From CAVRQM01 sp963723455 (GTDB taxonomy: Bacteria; Pseudomonadota; Alphaproteobacteria; Acetobacterales; Acetobacteraceae), in the NCBI GenBank assembly GCA_963723455.1, contig CAVRQM010000001.1:310001-374000 (forward strand): 64,000 nt of DNA, given 5' to 3'. Positions 55,648-64,000 of this stretch are shown in pieces (the first letter of the stretch is position 1; each line of letters opens with the position of its first letter). Below the pieces are notes generated by a model. It was not told the origin of the DNA. It worked only from the letters and a program-made list of their open reading frames with translations, and searched no databases. The position numbers and the translations under genes are program-made.

Positions 55648-56418
55648 TCAGGCGGCGGCGGTCTCGACCTCCGGCAGCGCCTCGGGCGGCAGATCCTCGG
55701 CCGCCCCCAGGTCGCGGCCAGACGCGATCATCTCGGCGCTGATCCCGTCCAGCACGGCGCCGGCGACCAGGTCGCAATACATGGTGATAGCGCGGATCGC
55801 GTCGTCATTGCCCGGGATCGGGAAGGTGACGCCGGTCGGGTCGGAGTTGCTGTCCAGCACGGCCACCACCGGGATGCCGAGCTTGACCGCTTCCTCGACC
55901 GCCAGCTTTTCCTTGTTGGTGTCGATGATGAACAGGATATCCGGCAGCCCGCCCATCTCCTTGATGCCGCCCAGCGCCCGCTCCAGCTTCTCGCGGTCGC
56001 GGGTGATGTCCAGCACCTCTTTCTTAGTCAGGCCCTGGGTGTCGCCGCCCAGCATGTCGTCGATCTGGCGCAGGCGCTTGATGCTGCCGGTGATGGTCTT
56101 CCAGTTGGTCAGCATGCCGCCGAGCCAGCGGTGATTGACGTAATACTGGCCGCAGCGGCGGGCCGAATCGGCCACATGCTCGGCGGCGGCCCGCTTGGTG
56201 CCGACGAACAGCACGCGCCCGCCGGCGGCGGTCACGTCGCGCACCGCGCGCAGGGCGCGGTCCAGCAGCGGCACGGTCTGCTGCAGGTCGATGATGTGGA
56301 CCTGGTTGCGCACGCCGAAGATGTACGGCCCCATCTTGGGGTTCCAGCGACGGGTGTGGTGGCCGAAATGCACGCCGGCCTCAAGCAGCTGGCGCAGGGA
56401 GAAATCGGGCATCGCCAT
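55648..56418 (-). CDS. rpsB: 30S ribosomal protein S2
   Basis: The 256-aa protein has FSLRQLLEAGVHFGHHTRRW at the start, VLFVGTKRAAAEHVADSARR, and VNHRWLGGMLTNWKTITGSI, then IPVVAVLDSNSDPTGVTFPI, all S2 hallmarks. ATG 56418 is preceded by AAAGGAGAT at 8-15 bases, the clearest Shine-Dalgarno in the window, as expected for a highly expressed gene. It heads the minus-strand string rpsB-tsf-pyrH-frr-uppS-cdsA-dxr. Confidence 0.97.
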   Translation of the reverse strand: MAMPDFSLRQLLEAGVHFGHHTRRWNPKMGPYIFGVRNQVHIIDLQQTVPLLDRALRAVRDVTAAGGRVLFVGTKRAAAEHVADSARRCGQYYVNHRWLGGMLTNWKTITGSIKRLRQIDDMLGGDTQGLTKKEVLDITRDREKLERALGGIKEMGGLPDILFIIDTNKEKLAVEEAVKLGIPVVAVLDSNSDPTGVTFPIPGNDDAIRAITMYCDLVAGAVLDGISAEMIASGRDLGAAEDLPPEALPEVETAAA

Positions 56419-57040
56419 CGGGCGATCTCCTTTCCGAGTGAGTCCGGTTGAGCCTCCGCGGGGGCTTGCCCTTGCAGGCACCGGATCTGGCCAGACTGGC
56501 CGGAAAGGCGCCCCGCGTGTGAATTACCGGCGGGACCACCCCGCCGACGGCGCGGGATATGGCGCAGAAGCGCCCCGGACGCAAGCGGCCGGCGCCTGCC
56601 CGCTCCCTCCCTGCGGCGACCGCAGACGGTCCGTGCGGTCCCGGATCGCCACCCTATATCGGGATGACCGCACGATTGCAGGAGCCGATTGCAGCAGCGC
56701 CGCATGATGCGTCCGGCCCCGGGCCCTGCCGCCGGCGACCCGCGCGCCCGCAGCCCGCGGCGGTTCTCCGGCGCGAACTTGGCGCGCAACGCGGCGTTGG
56801 CCGACGCGGGTGGCGCAACGTTGGCCACAGGCCGGCAAGTTGAACGGCGGCGGCGCGCGAGTGCCGCGGGCGATGCCGTCTGAGAGCGAAATGAGATTGT
56901 GGTGACAACCACTTAATGCGTCAAAGTTGTTAATGCATCGGGCAGCGCCGCTACGCTAGGCTTGATCCGGAGGCGCCTGGAGCAGCGTGCGGCGGAGTTG
57001 GGGTCTGTTCCCGCGCAACCGGCAAGCTTGGGAGTGTCTT
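56419..57040. other. Divergent promoter region between rpsB and prkA
   Basis: No supported gene in 622 bases; short open frames here are Arg/Pro/Ala-rich and look random. A hairpin cggcggg/cccgccg at 56528-56547 lies in the rpsB leader, and ggccag/ctggcc at 56489-56501 closer to the gene. Two direct copies of gattgcag occur at 56672-56695. Around 56890-56940 the DNA is AT-richer with the small palindrome gtggt-gaca-accac (56899-56912) and two copies of ttaatgc. These could be regulatory sites; none matches an operator I recognise. Confidence 0.5.
56927..56955 (+). promoter_or_regulatory. Possible promoter of prkA-yeaH-spoVR
   Basis: TTGTTA (56927-56932) and GCTACG (56950-56955) are 17 bases apart, about 85 bases before the prkA start. 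The -10 is a poor match to TATAAT but similar to GC-rich alphaproteobacterial -10 elements. A stress or stationary-phase sigma factor would be expected for this operon, and I see no clear alternative motif. Confidence 0.25.
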
Positions 57041-58987
57041 ATGGGTCGATCGGACGACGTGTTCTCGCTCCATGCCAGCCTGCGCGACCGGACGCGCGAG
57101 GTGGAGATGAGCCTGGCCGAGTATCTCGACGAATGCCGGGACGATCCACATTGCTACGACAGCCCGGCCGAACGGATGCTGCGCGCGATCGGCGAGCCGG
57201 ACCTGGTCGACAGCTCGCGCGACCCGCGGCTCAGCCGGCTGTTCCTCAACCGGACCATCCGCATCTATCCCGCCTTTTCGGATTTTCACGGCATGGAGGA
57301 GACGATCGAGCGCATCGTCGGTTTCTTCCGCCACGCCGCACAGGGGCTGGAGGAGCGCAAGCAGGTGCTGTACCTGCTCGGCCCGGTCGGCGGCGGCAAG
57401 TCCTCGCTGGGCGAGCGGCTGAAGGCGCTGATGGAGCGTGAGCCGATCTATGTGCTGAAAGCCGGCGATGAGCTGAGTCCGGTGTTCGAAAATCCGCTCG
57501 GACTGTTCGACCCCGATGCGATGGCCGAGGCGCTGCAGTCGCGCTACGGCATCCCGCGCCGGGTGCTGACCGGGATCGCGAGCCCGTGGGCGCTGAAGCG
57601 GCTGGAAGAGCTGGGCGGCGACATCCAGCGCTTCCGCGTGGTCAAGCTGTTCCCGTCGCGCCGCAAGCAGATCGCCGTCGCCAAGACCGAGCCGGGCGAC
57701 GACAACAACCAGGACATCTCCGCGCTGGTCGGCAAGGTCGATATCCGCAAGCTGGAGATGTACAGCCAGAACGACCCCGACGCCTACGGCTTCTCCGGCG
57801 GCCTGAACCGCGCCAACCAGGGCATCCTCGAATTCGTCGAAATGTTCAAGGCGCCGATCAAGATGCTGCATCCGCTGCTGACCGCGACCCAGGAGGGCAA
57901 CTACCTGGGCACCGAGAACATCGGCGCGATCCCGTTCCAGGGCATCCTGCTGGCCCATTCCAACGAGGCCGAGTGGCAGAGCTTCCGCAACAACCGCACC
58001 AACGAGGCATTCCTCGACCGCGTCAGCGTCATCAAGGTGCCGTACTGCCTGCGCGTCACCGAGGAGAGCCGCATCTACGAGAAGCTTATCAGCGGTTCGG
58101 CGCTGGCCGAGGCGCCCTGCGCGCCGCACACGTTGGAGATGCTGGCCCGCTTTGCGGTGCTGTCGCGGCTGAAGCCGCACGCCAACTCGCGCCCGTTCGC
58201 CAAGATGCGGGTCTATGACGGGGAGAACATCCGCGAGACCGACCCCAAGGTGAAGACCATGCAGGAGTATCGCGACGCGGCCGGCGTCGATGAGGGCATG
58301 GAAGGCGTTTCCACCCGGTTCGCGTACAAGGTGCTGTCGGCGACGTTCAACCATTCGTCCAGCGAGGTCGCGGCCGACCCGGTGCATCTGATGTACGTGC
58401 TGGAGCAGGCGATCCGGCGCGAGCAGTTCCCGCCGGAGACGGAATCCGCCTATCTGGCCACGATCAAGAATGAACTAGCCTCGCGCTATGCCGAGTTCAT
58501 CGGCAACGAGATCCAGAAGGCCTATCTCGAAAGCTACGGCGACTACGGACAGAACCTGTTTGATCGCTACCTGGATTACGCGGATGCGTGGATCGAGGAC
58601 CAGGACTTCAAGGATCCCGATACCGGCCAGATGCTCAACCGCGAACTGCTGAACGCCGAGCTGACCAAGATCGAGAAGCCGGCCGGCATCGCCAACCCCA
58701 AGGATTTCCGCAACGAGGTAGTCAAGTTCGCGCTGCGCACCCGCGCGGCCAATGGCGGCCGCAACCCGTCCTGGACCAGCTACGAGAAGATCCGCGAGGT
58801 GATCGAGAAGCGCATGTTCAGCCAGGTCGAAGATCTGCTGCCGGTCATCAGCTTCGGCTCCAAGAAGGACAACGAGACCGAGCGCAAGCACACCGACTTC
58901 GTCAGCCGCATGGTCTCGCGCGGCTATACCGAGCGCCAGGTGCGGCGGCTGGTTGAGTGGTACATGCGGGTCAAGCAGTCGGCCTGA
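57041..58987 (+). CDS. prkA: PrkA family serine protein kinase
   Basis: PrkA (YeaG) is an AAA-domain protein with kinase-like or protease-like activity induced by nutrient stress. The 648-aa protein has a AAA N-domain with Walker A LLGPVGGGKSSL (112-123), FENPLGLFDPD, GILEFVEMFKAPIKMLHPLL and FQGILLAHSNEAEWQSFRNN, and the C-terminal PrkA domain (RNPSWTSYEKIREVIEKRMF). Start ATG 57041 follows GGGAG. It heads the conserved prkA-yeaH-spoVR trio, all co-directional. The link to sporulation in Bacillus does not apply to this Gram-negative organism. Confidence 0.95.
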   Translation: MGRSDDVFSLHASLRDRTREVEMSLAEYLDECRDDPHCYDSPAERMLRAIGEPDLVDSSRDPRLSRLFLNRTIRIYPAFSDFHGMEETIERIVGFFRHAAQGLEERKQVLYLLGPVGGGKSSLGERLKALMEREPIYVLKAGDELSPVFENPLGLFDPDAMAEALQSRYGIPRRVLTGIASPWALKRLEELGGDIQRFRVVKLFPSRRKQIAVAKTEPGDDNNQDISALVGKVDIRKLEMYSQNDPDAYGFSGGLNRANQGILEFVEMFKAPIKMLHPLLTATQEGNYLGTENIGAIPFQGILLAHSNEAEWQSFRNNRTNEAFLDRVSVIKVPYCLRVTEESRIYEKLISGSALAEAPCAPHTLEMLARFAVLSRLKPHANSRPFAKMRVYDGENIRETDPKVKTMQEYRDAAGVDEGMEGVSTRFAYKVLSATFNHSSSEVAADPVHLMYVLEQAIRREQFPPETESAYLATIKNELASRYAEFIGNEIQKAYLESYGDYGQNLFDRYLDYADAWIEDQDFKDPDTGQMLNRELLNAELTKIEKPAGIANPKDFRNEVVKFALRTRAANGGRNPSWTSYEKIREVIEKRMFSQVEDLLPVISFGSKKDNETERKHTDFVSRMVSRGYTERQVRRLVEWYMRVKQSA

Positions 58988-58997
58988 GCGCACGCCA

Positions 58998-60284
58998 TTG
59001 GACATCATCGACCGCAGGGCCAATCCGCACGGCAAGAACCTGGAAAATCGCCAGCGCGTGCTGGCGCGCGCTCGCGCCGCGGTGGCGCGGGCGACGCGCA
59101 ACGCGATCGACCAGGGCACGCTGCGCGAGGTCGGACGCGATCAGGCGGTGACGATCCCGGCGGACTCGCTGCACGAGCCGAGTTTTCACACGGTCTTTTC
59201 AGGCGGCCAGCGCCACATCGTGCTGACCGGCAATCGCGAGTTCTCGACCGGGGACCGGCTGGCCCGGCCACCCGGCGGCGGCGGATCCGGTGGTGGAAGC
59301 GGCCAGGGCCATGGCGACGGCGAGGGCGAGGACGGCTTTCGTTTCGTGCTGACCCGCGACGAGTTCCTGGATCTGTTCTTTGAGGATCTGGAACTGCCGG
59401 ATCTGGTGAAAAGCCAGATCGTCGCCACCGAGACCACCGCGCCGCAGCGCGCCGGGATCAGCGTCGACGGCACGCCGTCGCAGATCGACATGGGCCGCAG
59501 CATGCGCCAGTCGATGGCGCGGCGTATCGGGCTGCGCCGCCCGAAATCGCCCGAATTGCTGGCGCTGCAGGCCGAGATAGTCGCGCTGCAGGGCAGCGGC
59601 GACGACCCGGCGCGGCTGCGCGCGCTGCATGCCGAGCTGGAGCTGCTGCTGCGCAGGCTCGCGCGGGTGCCGTGGATCGATCCGGTGGACCTGCGCTATC
59701 GCCGCTACATCCAGGCGCCGAAGCCGACCGCGCGGGCCGTGATGTTCTGCCTGATGGACGTGTCCGGCTCGATGACCGAGCCGATGAAGGATCTGGCCAA
59801 GCGGTTCTTCCTGCTGCTGCACGTGTTTCTCGAGCGGCGCTACAAGCGAGTCGAGCTGGTGTTCATCCGGCACACCGAAACCGCCGAGGAGGTGGACGAG
59901 CAGACCTTCTTCACCGACCCGCGCACCGGCGGCACCGTCGTCTCCACCGCTCTGGCCGAGTTCGCGCGTATCCAGCGCGCCCGCTATCCGCAGGAGTCCT
60001 GGAACATCTACGCCGCGCAGGCGTCGGACGGCGACAATTCCGGCAGCGACACGCATCGCGCGGTGGCGATGCTGGAAGGCGACATCCTGCCGGTCGTGCA
60101 GCACTTCGCCTATATCGAGGTCGCCGCCTCAATGGCCCAGATCCGCGGCGATAGCGACCTGTGGCGCGGCTACCAGCCGCTGTCACGCCGCGAGCCGCGC
60201 CTGGCGATGCGCCGGGTGTCAGAGGCGCGCGACATCTTCCCGGTGTTCCGCGACCTGTTCGCGCGCAAGGCGGCCACGGCATGA
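58998..60284 (+). CDS. yeaH: YeaH/YhbH family VWA-like protein (DUF444)
   Basis: A 428-aa soluble protein. The N-terminus DIIDRRANPHGKNLENRQRV matches the family, so I place the start at TTG 58998, ten bases after the prkA stop. A Gly-rich linker (about 90-110) is followed by a VWA-like domain with MIDAS-like CLMDVSGSMTEPMKDLA (D254, S256, S258), VFIRHTETAEEVDEQTFF and GGTVVSTALAEFARI. YeaH acts with PrkA/YeaG in adaptation to starvation in enterics. The ATG-less start could be checked by N-terminal peptides. Confidence 0.94.
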   Translation: MDIIDRRANPHGKNLENRQRVLARARAAVARATRNAIDQGTLREVGRDQAVTIPADSLHEPSFHTVFSGGQRHIVLTGNREFSTGDRLARPPGGGGSGGGSGQGHGDGEGEDGFRFVLTRDEFLDLFFEDLELPDLVKSQIVATETTAPQRAGISVDGTPSQIDMGRSMRQSMARRIGLRRPKSPELLALQAEIVALQGSGDDPARLRALHAELELLLRRLARVPWIDPVDLRYRRYIQAPKPTARAVMFCLMDVSGSMTEPMKDLAKRFFLLLHVFLERRYKRVELVFIRHTETAEEVDEQTFFTDPRTGGTVVSTALAEFARIQRARYPQESWNIYAAQASDGDNSGSDTHRAVAMLEGDILPVVQHFAYIEVAASMAQIRGDSDLWRGYQPLSRREPRLAMRRVSEARDIFPVFRDLFARKAATA

Positions 60285-60312
60285 CGCGGCCGGCACCGCG
60301 CCAGGAACGGCG

Positions 60313-61836
60313 ATGACCGAAAGCCTGCTGTACACCGGCACCGATTGGGATTACAGCACGCTGCGCCGCAGCTACGACGCGATCGAGCGCATTGCCTGCG
60401 ACGAACTCGGCCTGGAGGTCTATCCCAACCGGATAGAGGTCATCACGTCCGAGCAGATGCTGGACGTGTACACCGCGCATGGCATGCCGCTGACCTACCG
60501 CCACTGGTCGTACGGCAAGCGGTTCCTGCAGCACGAGACCAGCTATCGGCGCGGCTACACCAGCCTGGCCTATGAGGTGGTCATCAACTCCAACCCCTGC
60601 ATCAGCTATCTGATGGAGGAGAACAGCGCCACGATGCAGGCGCTGGTGATCGCGCACGCGGCGTTCGGGCACAATCACTTCTTCCGCAACAACCATCTGT
60701 TCCGGCAATGGACCGAAGCCTCGGCCATCCTGGACTACCTGGAGTTCGCCCGGTCCTATGTCTCGGCCTGCGAGGACCGGCACGGCGTGGCAGCGGTCGA
60801 GCGGGTGATCGACGCGGCGCACGCGCTGTCGCGTCACGGCGTGCATCGGCATGGCGGCGCGCGCCCGCTGAACCTGAAGGGCGACCAGAAGCGCGAGCGC
60901 GAACGCCGCGAATACGATGAACGGGTGTTCGACGATCTGTGGCGCACCGTGCCGGTCGCGCCCGCCGCGCCGGGCGGCGACCCGGTCGGCGACCGTCGCC
61001 GCAAGCTGGGGCTGCCTGAGGAAAACCTGCTGTATTTCATCGAGAAGACCGCGCCGAGACTGGAGTCCTGGCAGCGCGAGATCATCCGCATCGTGCGGCT
61101 GATCGCGCAGTATTTCTATCCACAGCCGCAGGCCAAGCTGATGAACGAGGGCTGCGCGACCTGGGTGCACCAGCGCATCATGACGCGGCTGCACGAGACC
61201 GGGCAGATCGACGACGCCGCGTTCCTGGAGGTGCTGCATTCCACCAGCAACGTCATCATGCAGCCGGGCTACGACCATCCCGCCGGCGGTCCCGGATTCA
61301 ACCCGTATGCGCTCGGCTACGCCATGATGAACGACATCGAGCGCATCTGCACCCAGCCGACCGGCGAGGACCGGACGTGGTTTCCCGACATCGCCGGCAA
61401 CGGCGATCCGCTAGGCACCCTGCGCTATGCGTGGGAGAACTTCCGCGACGAAAGCTTCGTGCTGCAGTTCCTCTCGCCCGCTGTGATGCGCCAGTTCCGC
61501 ATGTTCCGGCTGCTTGATGACACCGACGACCCCACGCTGCTGGTCGATGCGATCCATGACGAGGCCGGCTACCGCGCCATCCGCCGCAGCGTCTCGCACA
61601 GCTACGACCCGGCGGCGAGCGACGCGGATGTGCAGGTGGTGGATGTCGATCTGGCAGGCGACCGAAGGCTGATGCTGCAGCACCGCACCCGGCCCGGCGA
61701 ATTGCTGGCGCACCGCGACGCCGAGCTGACGCTGCGCCACGTCGCGGCGCTATGGGGATACGAGGCGCGGCTGGAGGAAGTGGATGCGGAGACCGAGGCG
61801 GTGCTGGCAACGCACCGTGCGGCGCCGCCGGGGTAG
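60313..61836 (+). CDS. SpoVR family protein
   Basis: A 507-aa protein of the YcgB/SpoVR family. Markers: YDAIERIACDELGLEVYPNR, SYLMEENSATMQALVIAHAA, FGHNHFFRNNHLFRQW, and AKLMNEGCATWVHQRIM with a His/Glu-rich region reminiscent of a metal site. The last third holds DVDLAGDRRLMLQHR. Functions with PrkA and YeaH in the same operon are presumed; the activity is unknown. ATG 60313 lies 28 bases after yeaH. Length is normal. Confidence 0.94.
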   Translation: MTESLLYTGTDWDYSTLRRSYDAIERIACDELGLEVYPNRIEVITSEQMLDVYTAHGMPLTYRHWSYGKRFLQHETSYRRGYTSLAYEVVINSNPCISYLMEENSATMQALVIAHAAFGHNHFFRNNHLFRQWTEASAILDYLEFARSYVSACEDRHGVAAVERVIDAAHALSRHGVHRHGGARPLNLKGDQKRERERREYDERVFDDLWRTVPVAPAAPGGDPVGDRRRKLGLPEENLLYFIEKTAPRLESWQREIIRIVRLIAQYFYPQPQAKLMNEGCATWVHQRIMTRLHETGQIDDAAFLEVLHSTSNVIMQPGYDHPAGGPGFNPYALGYAMMNDIERICTQPTGEDRTWFPDIAGNGDPLGTLRYAWENFRDESFVLQFLSPAVMRQFRMFRLLDDTDDPTLLVDAIHDEAGYRAIRRSVSHSYDPAASDADVQVVDVDLAGDRRLMLQHRTRPGELLAHRDAELTLRHVAALWGYEARLEEVDAETEAVLATHRAAPPG

Positions 61837-62000
61837 TGCCGGGACCGGGTGAGTCCAGGCGGGCTTCAACGCCCTGCGAGACCTCGGTGCGTCCGACGCG
61901 TGACCGGCCCCACTCACTCCCGCCCGGTCTGAACGACAGAGCGGGGAACACCTCTCTTTCCCGCCGGCCTGTAGCTGCACCGCAATCAGTTCACTCGCGT

Positions 62001-62444
62001 TCACGGTGCACCCTTGAGCACTGCGGGGGCGTGCCCTGCAACAACCTGATCGATGACCAACAGCACGGTCGGCGAATTACCCAAGGCGATGCTGGAATGC
62101 CATTCGTCATGCACCTCGACGATGAAATCGCCGGTCTTGTAGTCGAAAACGCGGCCCGCGTCGGGGCCGGGGGCCGCCATTGTGACCTTCAGCTCGCCCG
62201 CCAGCATGTAGCCGTAGCGCTGGTACGGGTGCTTGTGAACTGGCAGGCTCGCACCGGGCTGGATCACATAGCGGGTGACGATCAGCTCCGCATCGCGCTG
62301 CGGCAGCACGATCTGTTGCCCGGTCGCGGTCACGCGCGTGTCGATCACAGGGCTTATGACAACTGGCACGTCGGCGGCTCGGGCAGCCAATGGCGCCCCG
62401 GACACCGTGAGTAGAACAAAACCAGCCGCTATCGAACGTGCCAT
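62001..62444 (-). CDS. Secreted cupin-domain protein
   Basis: A 147-aa exported protein: signal MARSIAAGFVLLTVSGAPLA, cleavage after ARA near 23. The cupin motif 1 is GASLPVHKHPYQRYGYMLAG, with two histidines and the downstream glutamate-like position, and motif 2 includes YKTGDFIVEVHDEWHSSIAL. A metal-bound small-molecule or sensing role is expected of the fold; nothing specific is visible. It converges with spoVR (164-bp gap) and lies downstream of dnaE with 167 bp between. Confidence 0.85.
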   Translation of the reverse strand: MARSIAAGFVLLTVSGAPLAARAADVPVVISPVIDTRVTATGQQIVLPQRDAELIVTRYVIQPGASLPVHKHPYQRYGYMLAGELKVTMAAPGPDAGRVFDYKTGDFIVEVHDEWHSSIALGNSPTVLLVIDQVVAGHAPAVLKGAP

Positions 62445-62502
62445 TGCAGACTCCTTTGCTCCGTTTGGTTTGGGTCGAGCGAAAGCCAGGGCGTCATAAC
62501 GT

Positions 62503-62534
62503 GCCGGCCCGGTCTCCTATGAATGCTGCCGGGC
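62503..62534. repeat. Stem-loop between cupin gene and dnaE
   Basis: Arms ggcccgg (about 62505-62511) and ccgggcc (about 62528-62534) pair around a 16-base loop, roughly 80 bases past the dnaE stop on the minus strand. No T-run follows, so it is at best a Rho-dependent terminator or mRNA end structure. Confidence 0.35.
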
Positions 62535-62611
62535 CAACGATCGTGCGCGTATCTACAGGCGGCGGAGGAGCACGATGTCCCGTCGGGCAATCCGACGACG
62601 TGCTGTAACGC

Positions 62612-64000
62612 TCACCCCTCCTCCACCCGTTCCACCCCCGGCAGCGTCTTCATCGCCTGGGCCAGTCGCGGCGAGACGTTCCATGTTCCCGGCAGCGAGA
62701 CCTCGACATCGCGCCCCGGCTCAAGCCGCGGCAGCAGCACCACCCGGCCGCGGCCGCGGCCCTCGCGGGACAGCAGGGCGCGGATATGCGGCACCGCCTC
62801 GGTGGCGCGCAGCCAGACGCGCATGCCGACCCCGGTCTGCGCCGCCGCCTCGTCCAGCGACTGCACGTCGTGCGCGGTCAGCCGCAGCGCCTCGCCTTCC
62901 AGCTGCAACTCCGTCGTGACCAGCACCGCCTGGCCCGCGGTCAGCAGGGTCCGGCTGCGCGCCAGCACCTCGCTGAACAGCGTCACCTCGAAACTGCCAT
63001 GCGCGTCCGACAGCCGCAGCCAGGCCATGCGGCTGCCGGTGCGGGTAGGGCGCTCCTTGCTTGCCATGACCAGCCCGGCCAGCTTGGCGCGCCCCAGCCC
63101 GGCCTGCGCGCGCGCCAGCAGGCTGGTGCTGGCGACCGCTCCCAGCCGGCCGAGCGCCACCCGATAGGCGTCGAGCGGGTGGGCGGTCAGGTGGAACCCG
63201 ACCGCCTCGGCCTCGGCGGCCAGCCGCTCCATCTGCGGCCAGTCCTGCGCATCCGGCAGACGGAGCGGTTCGACGCCCGCGGCGATTCCGAACAGCGCAT
63301 CCTGCGCGCTCGCCCGCTGCTCGGCGCAGGACTGGGCGCGGCGCACCACGGCCTCGGCGGCGGCGAAGGCGCGGGCGCGGTTCGGCTCCAGCCCGTCCAG
63401 CGCGCCGGCCCGCGCCAGGCTTTCCAGCGGCAGCTTGCCGAGGTGCCGCGGGTCCACGCGTGCGGCCAGATCGGCGAGCGAGGCGAACGGACGGTCGCCC
63501 CGCGCCTCCATCACGGCCTCCATCGCGGCGCGGCCGACGCGCTTGATCGCGGCCAGGGCATAGCGGATGCACAGCCGCCCGTCCGCGTCGCGCTCCAGCG
63601 AGAAATCCGCGTGGCTGCGGTTGATGTCCGGCGGCAGCAGCGCGATGCCCGCCCGGGAGCAGTCCTGGCGCAGCGCCGCCAGCCGGTCGGTGTTGCCGAT
63701 CGCCAGGCTCATGCAGCCGGCCAGGAAGGCGACGGGATGGTTCGCCTTCATCCAGGCGGTCTGATACGCGACCAGCGCATAGGCCGCCGCGTGCGACTTG
63801 TTGAAGCCGTAATCGGCGAACCGCGCCATCAGCTCGAAAACTTCGGCGGCCTTGTCCGGCTCGATGCCGCGCGCGGTAGCGCCGCCGACGAAGGTTTCGC
63901 GCTGCGCGTCCATCTCGGCGCGGATCTTCTTGCCCATCGCGCGGCGCAGCAGGTCGGCCGCACCCAGGCTGTAGCCGGCCATGCGCTGCGCGATCTGCAT
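62612..64000 (-). CDS. dnaE: DNA polymerase III alpha subunit, C-terminal part
   Basis: The replicative polymerase catalytic subunit. The fragment enters at the window edge within the polymerase fingers/tail: YSLGAADLLRRAMGKKIRAE and ADYGFNKSHAAAYALVAYQT, both DnaE signatures. It then has tandem helix-hairpin-helix (FASLADLAARVDPRHLGKLP), an OB-fold region (LAGLVMASKERPTRTGSRMA) and an extended C-terminus. The 463 codons shown end at 62612. The N-terminal PHP and palm domains are outside the window. The frame is intact, with no shifts. Confidence 0.96.
   Translation of the reverse strand: MQIAQRMAGYSLGAADLLRRAMGKKIRAEMDAQRETFVGGATARGIEPDKAAEVFELMARFADYGFNKSHAAAYALVAYQTAWMKANHPVAFLAGCMSLAIGNTDRLAALRQDCSRAGIALLPPDINRSHADFSLERDADGRLCIRYALAAIKRVGRAAMEAVMEARGDRPFASLADLAARVDPRHLGKLPLESLARAGALDGLEPNRARAFAAAEAVVRRAQSCAEQRASAQDALFGIAAGVEPLRLPDAQDWPQMERLAAEAEAVGFHLTAHPLDAYRVALGRLGAVASTSLLARAQAGLGRAKLAGLVMASKERPTRTGSRMAWLRLSDAHGSFEVTLFSEVLARSRTLLTAGQAVLVTTELQLEGEALRLTAHDVQSLDEAAAQTGVGMRVWLRATEAVPHIRALLSREGRGRGRVVLLPRLEPGRDVEVSLPGTWNVSPRLAQAMKTLPGVERVEEG

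Noticed and set aside
56482..57040. Small genes in the rpsB-prkA gap
   Set aside because: Short Arg/Pro-rich frames without ribosome binding sites or similarity; the region behaves as promoter and leader.

Overview
The window is about 70% GC and almost fully coding. It looks like a chromosome segment of an alphaproteobacterium, most likely Rhodospirillales and probably Acetobacteraceae. This is an inference from gene order and protein style: eno-ftsB-pdhA-pdhB-pdhC-lpd-lipA-coq10, with a lipoyl domain on E1 beta; tolQRAB-pal-cpoB followed by tilS-ftsH-folP-glmM; a rpsB-to-lpxI envelope string; and rpoZ next to folK and a NYN-domain gene. No rRNA, tRNA, CRISPR array or prophage was seen.

Layout. 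1-7.9 kb: start of a RelA/SpoT gene, rpoZ, folK, a NYN nuclease-like gene, a family 5 uracil-DNA glycosylase, two small conserved genes, an SbmA/BacA-like ABC exporter, a frameshift-masked hicAB toxin-antitoxin pair, recQ and an OmpA-like lipoprotein. 8.0-9.0 kb: remnants of two insertion sequences (ISAs1 family cut off by IS630 family) and an AT-richer spacer. 9.0-11.9 kb: a secreted beta-helix protein, a Gfo/Idh/MocA oxidoreductase and an EF-hand-like exported protein. 11.9-22 kb: threonine aldolase, a COQ10/START protein, lipoyl synthase, the pyruvate dehydrogenase complex genes, ftsB and enolase. 22-29.5 kb: type II NADH dehydrogenase, a GT22-like membrane glycosyltransferase, a beta-propeller protein, thiD, glmM and folP. 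29.5-42 kb: ftsH, tilS, the Tol-Pal system, ybgC, ruvB and a YcjX/YcjF pair. 42-56.4 kb: glyoxalase I and the envelope/translation string lpxI-lpxA-fabZ-lpxD-skp-bamA-rseP-dxr-cdsA-uppS-frr-pyrH-tsf-rpsB, read on the minus strand with many 4-bp overlaps. 57-61.8 kb: prkA-yeaH-spoVR stress operon. 62-64 kb: a secreted cupin and the 3' end of dnaE.

The strongest unusual signals are these. (1) A dispersed palindromic element is read through in the same frame inside two proteins (N-terminal part of FolP, C-terminus of ThiD) and also occurs between rseP and dxr. (2) About 14 single-base frameshifts fall in conserved, mostly essential genes, and several share the same local sequence (an extra base at CCGA/TCGG or at GTAC), which points to systematic sequence error more than gene decay. 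(3) A HicAB pair can be recovered only after correcting three of those shifts. I did not find a convincing wholly new multi-gene system.
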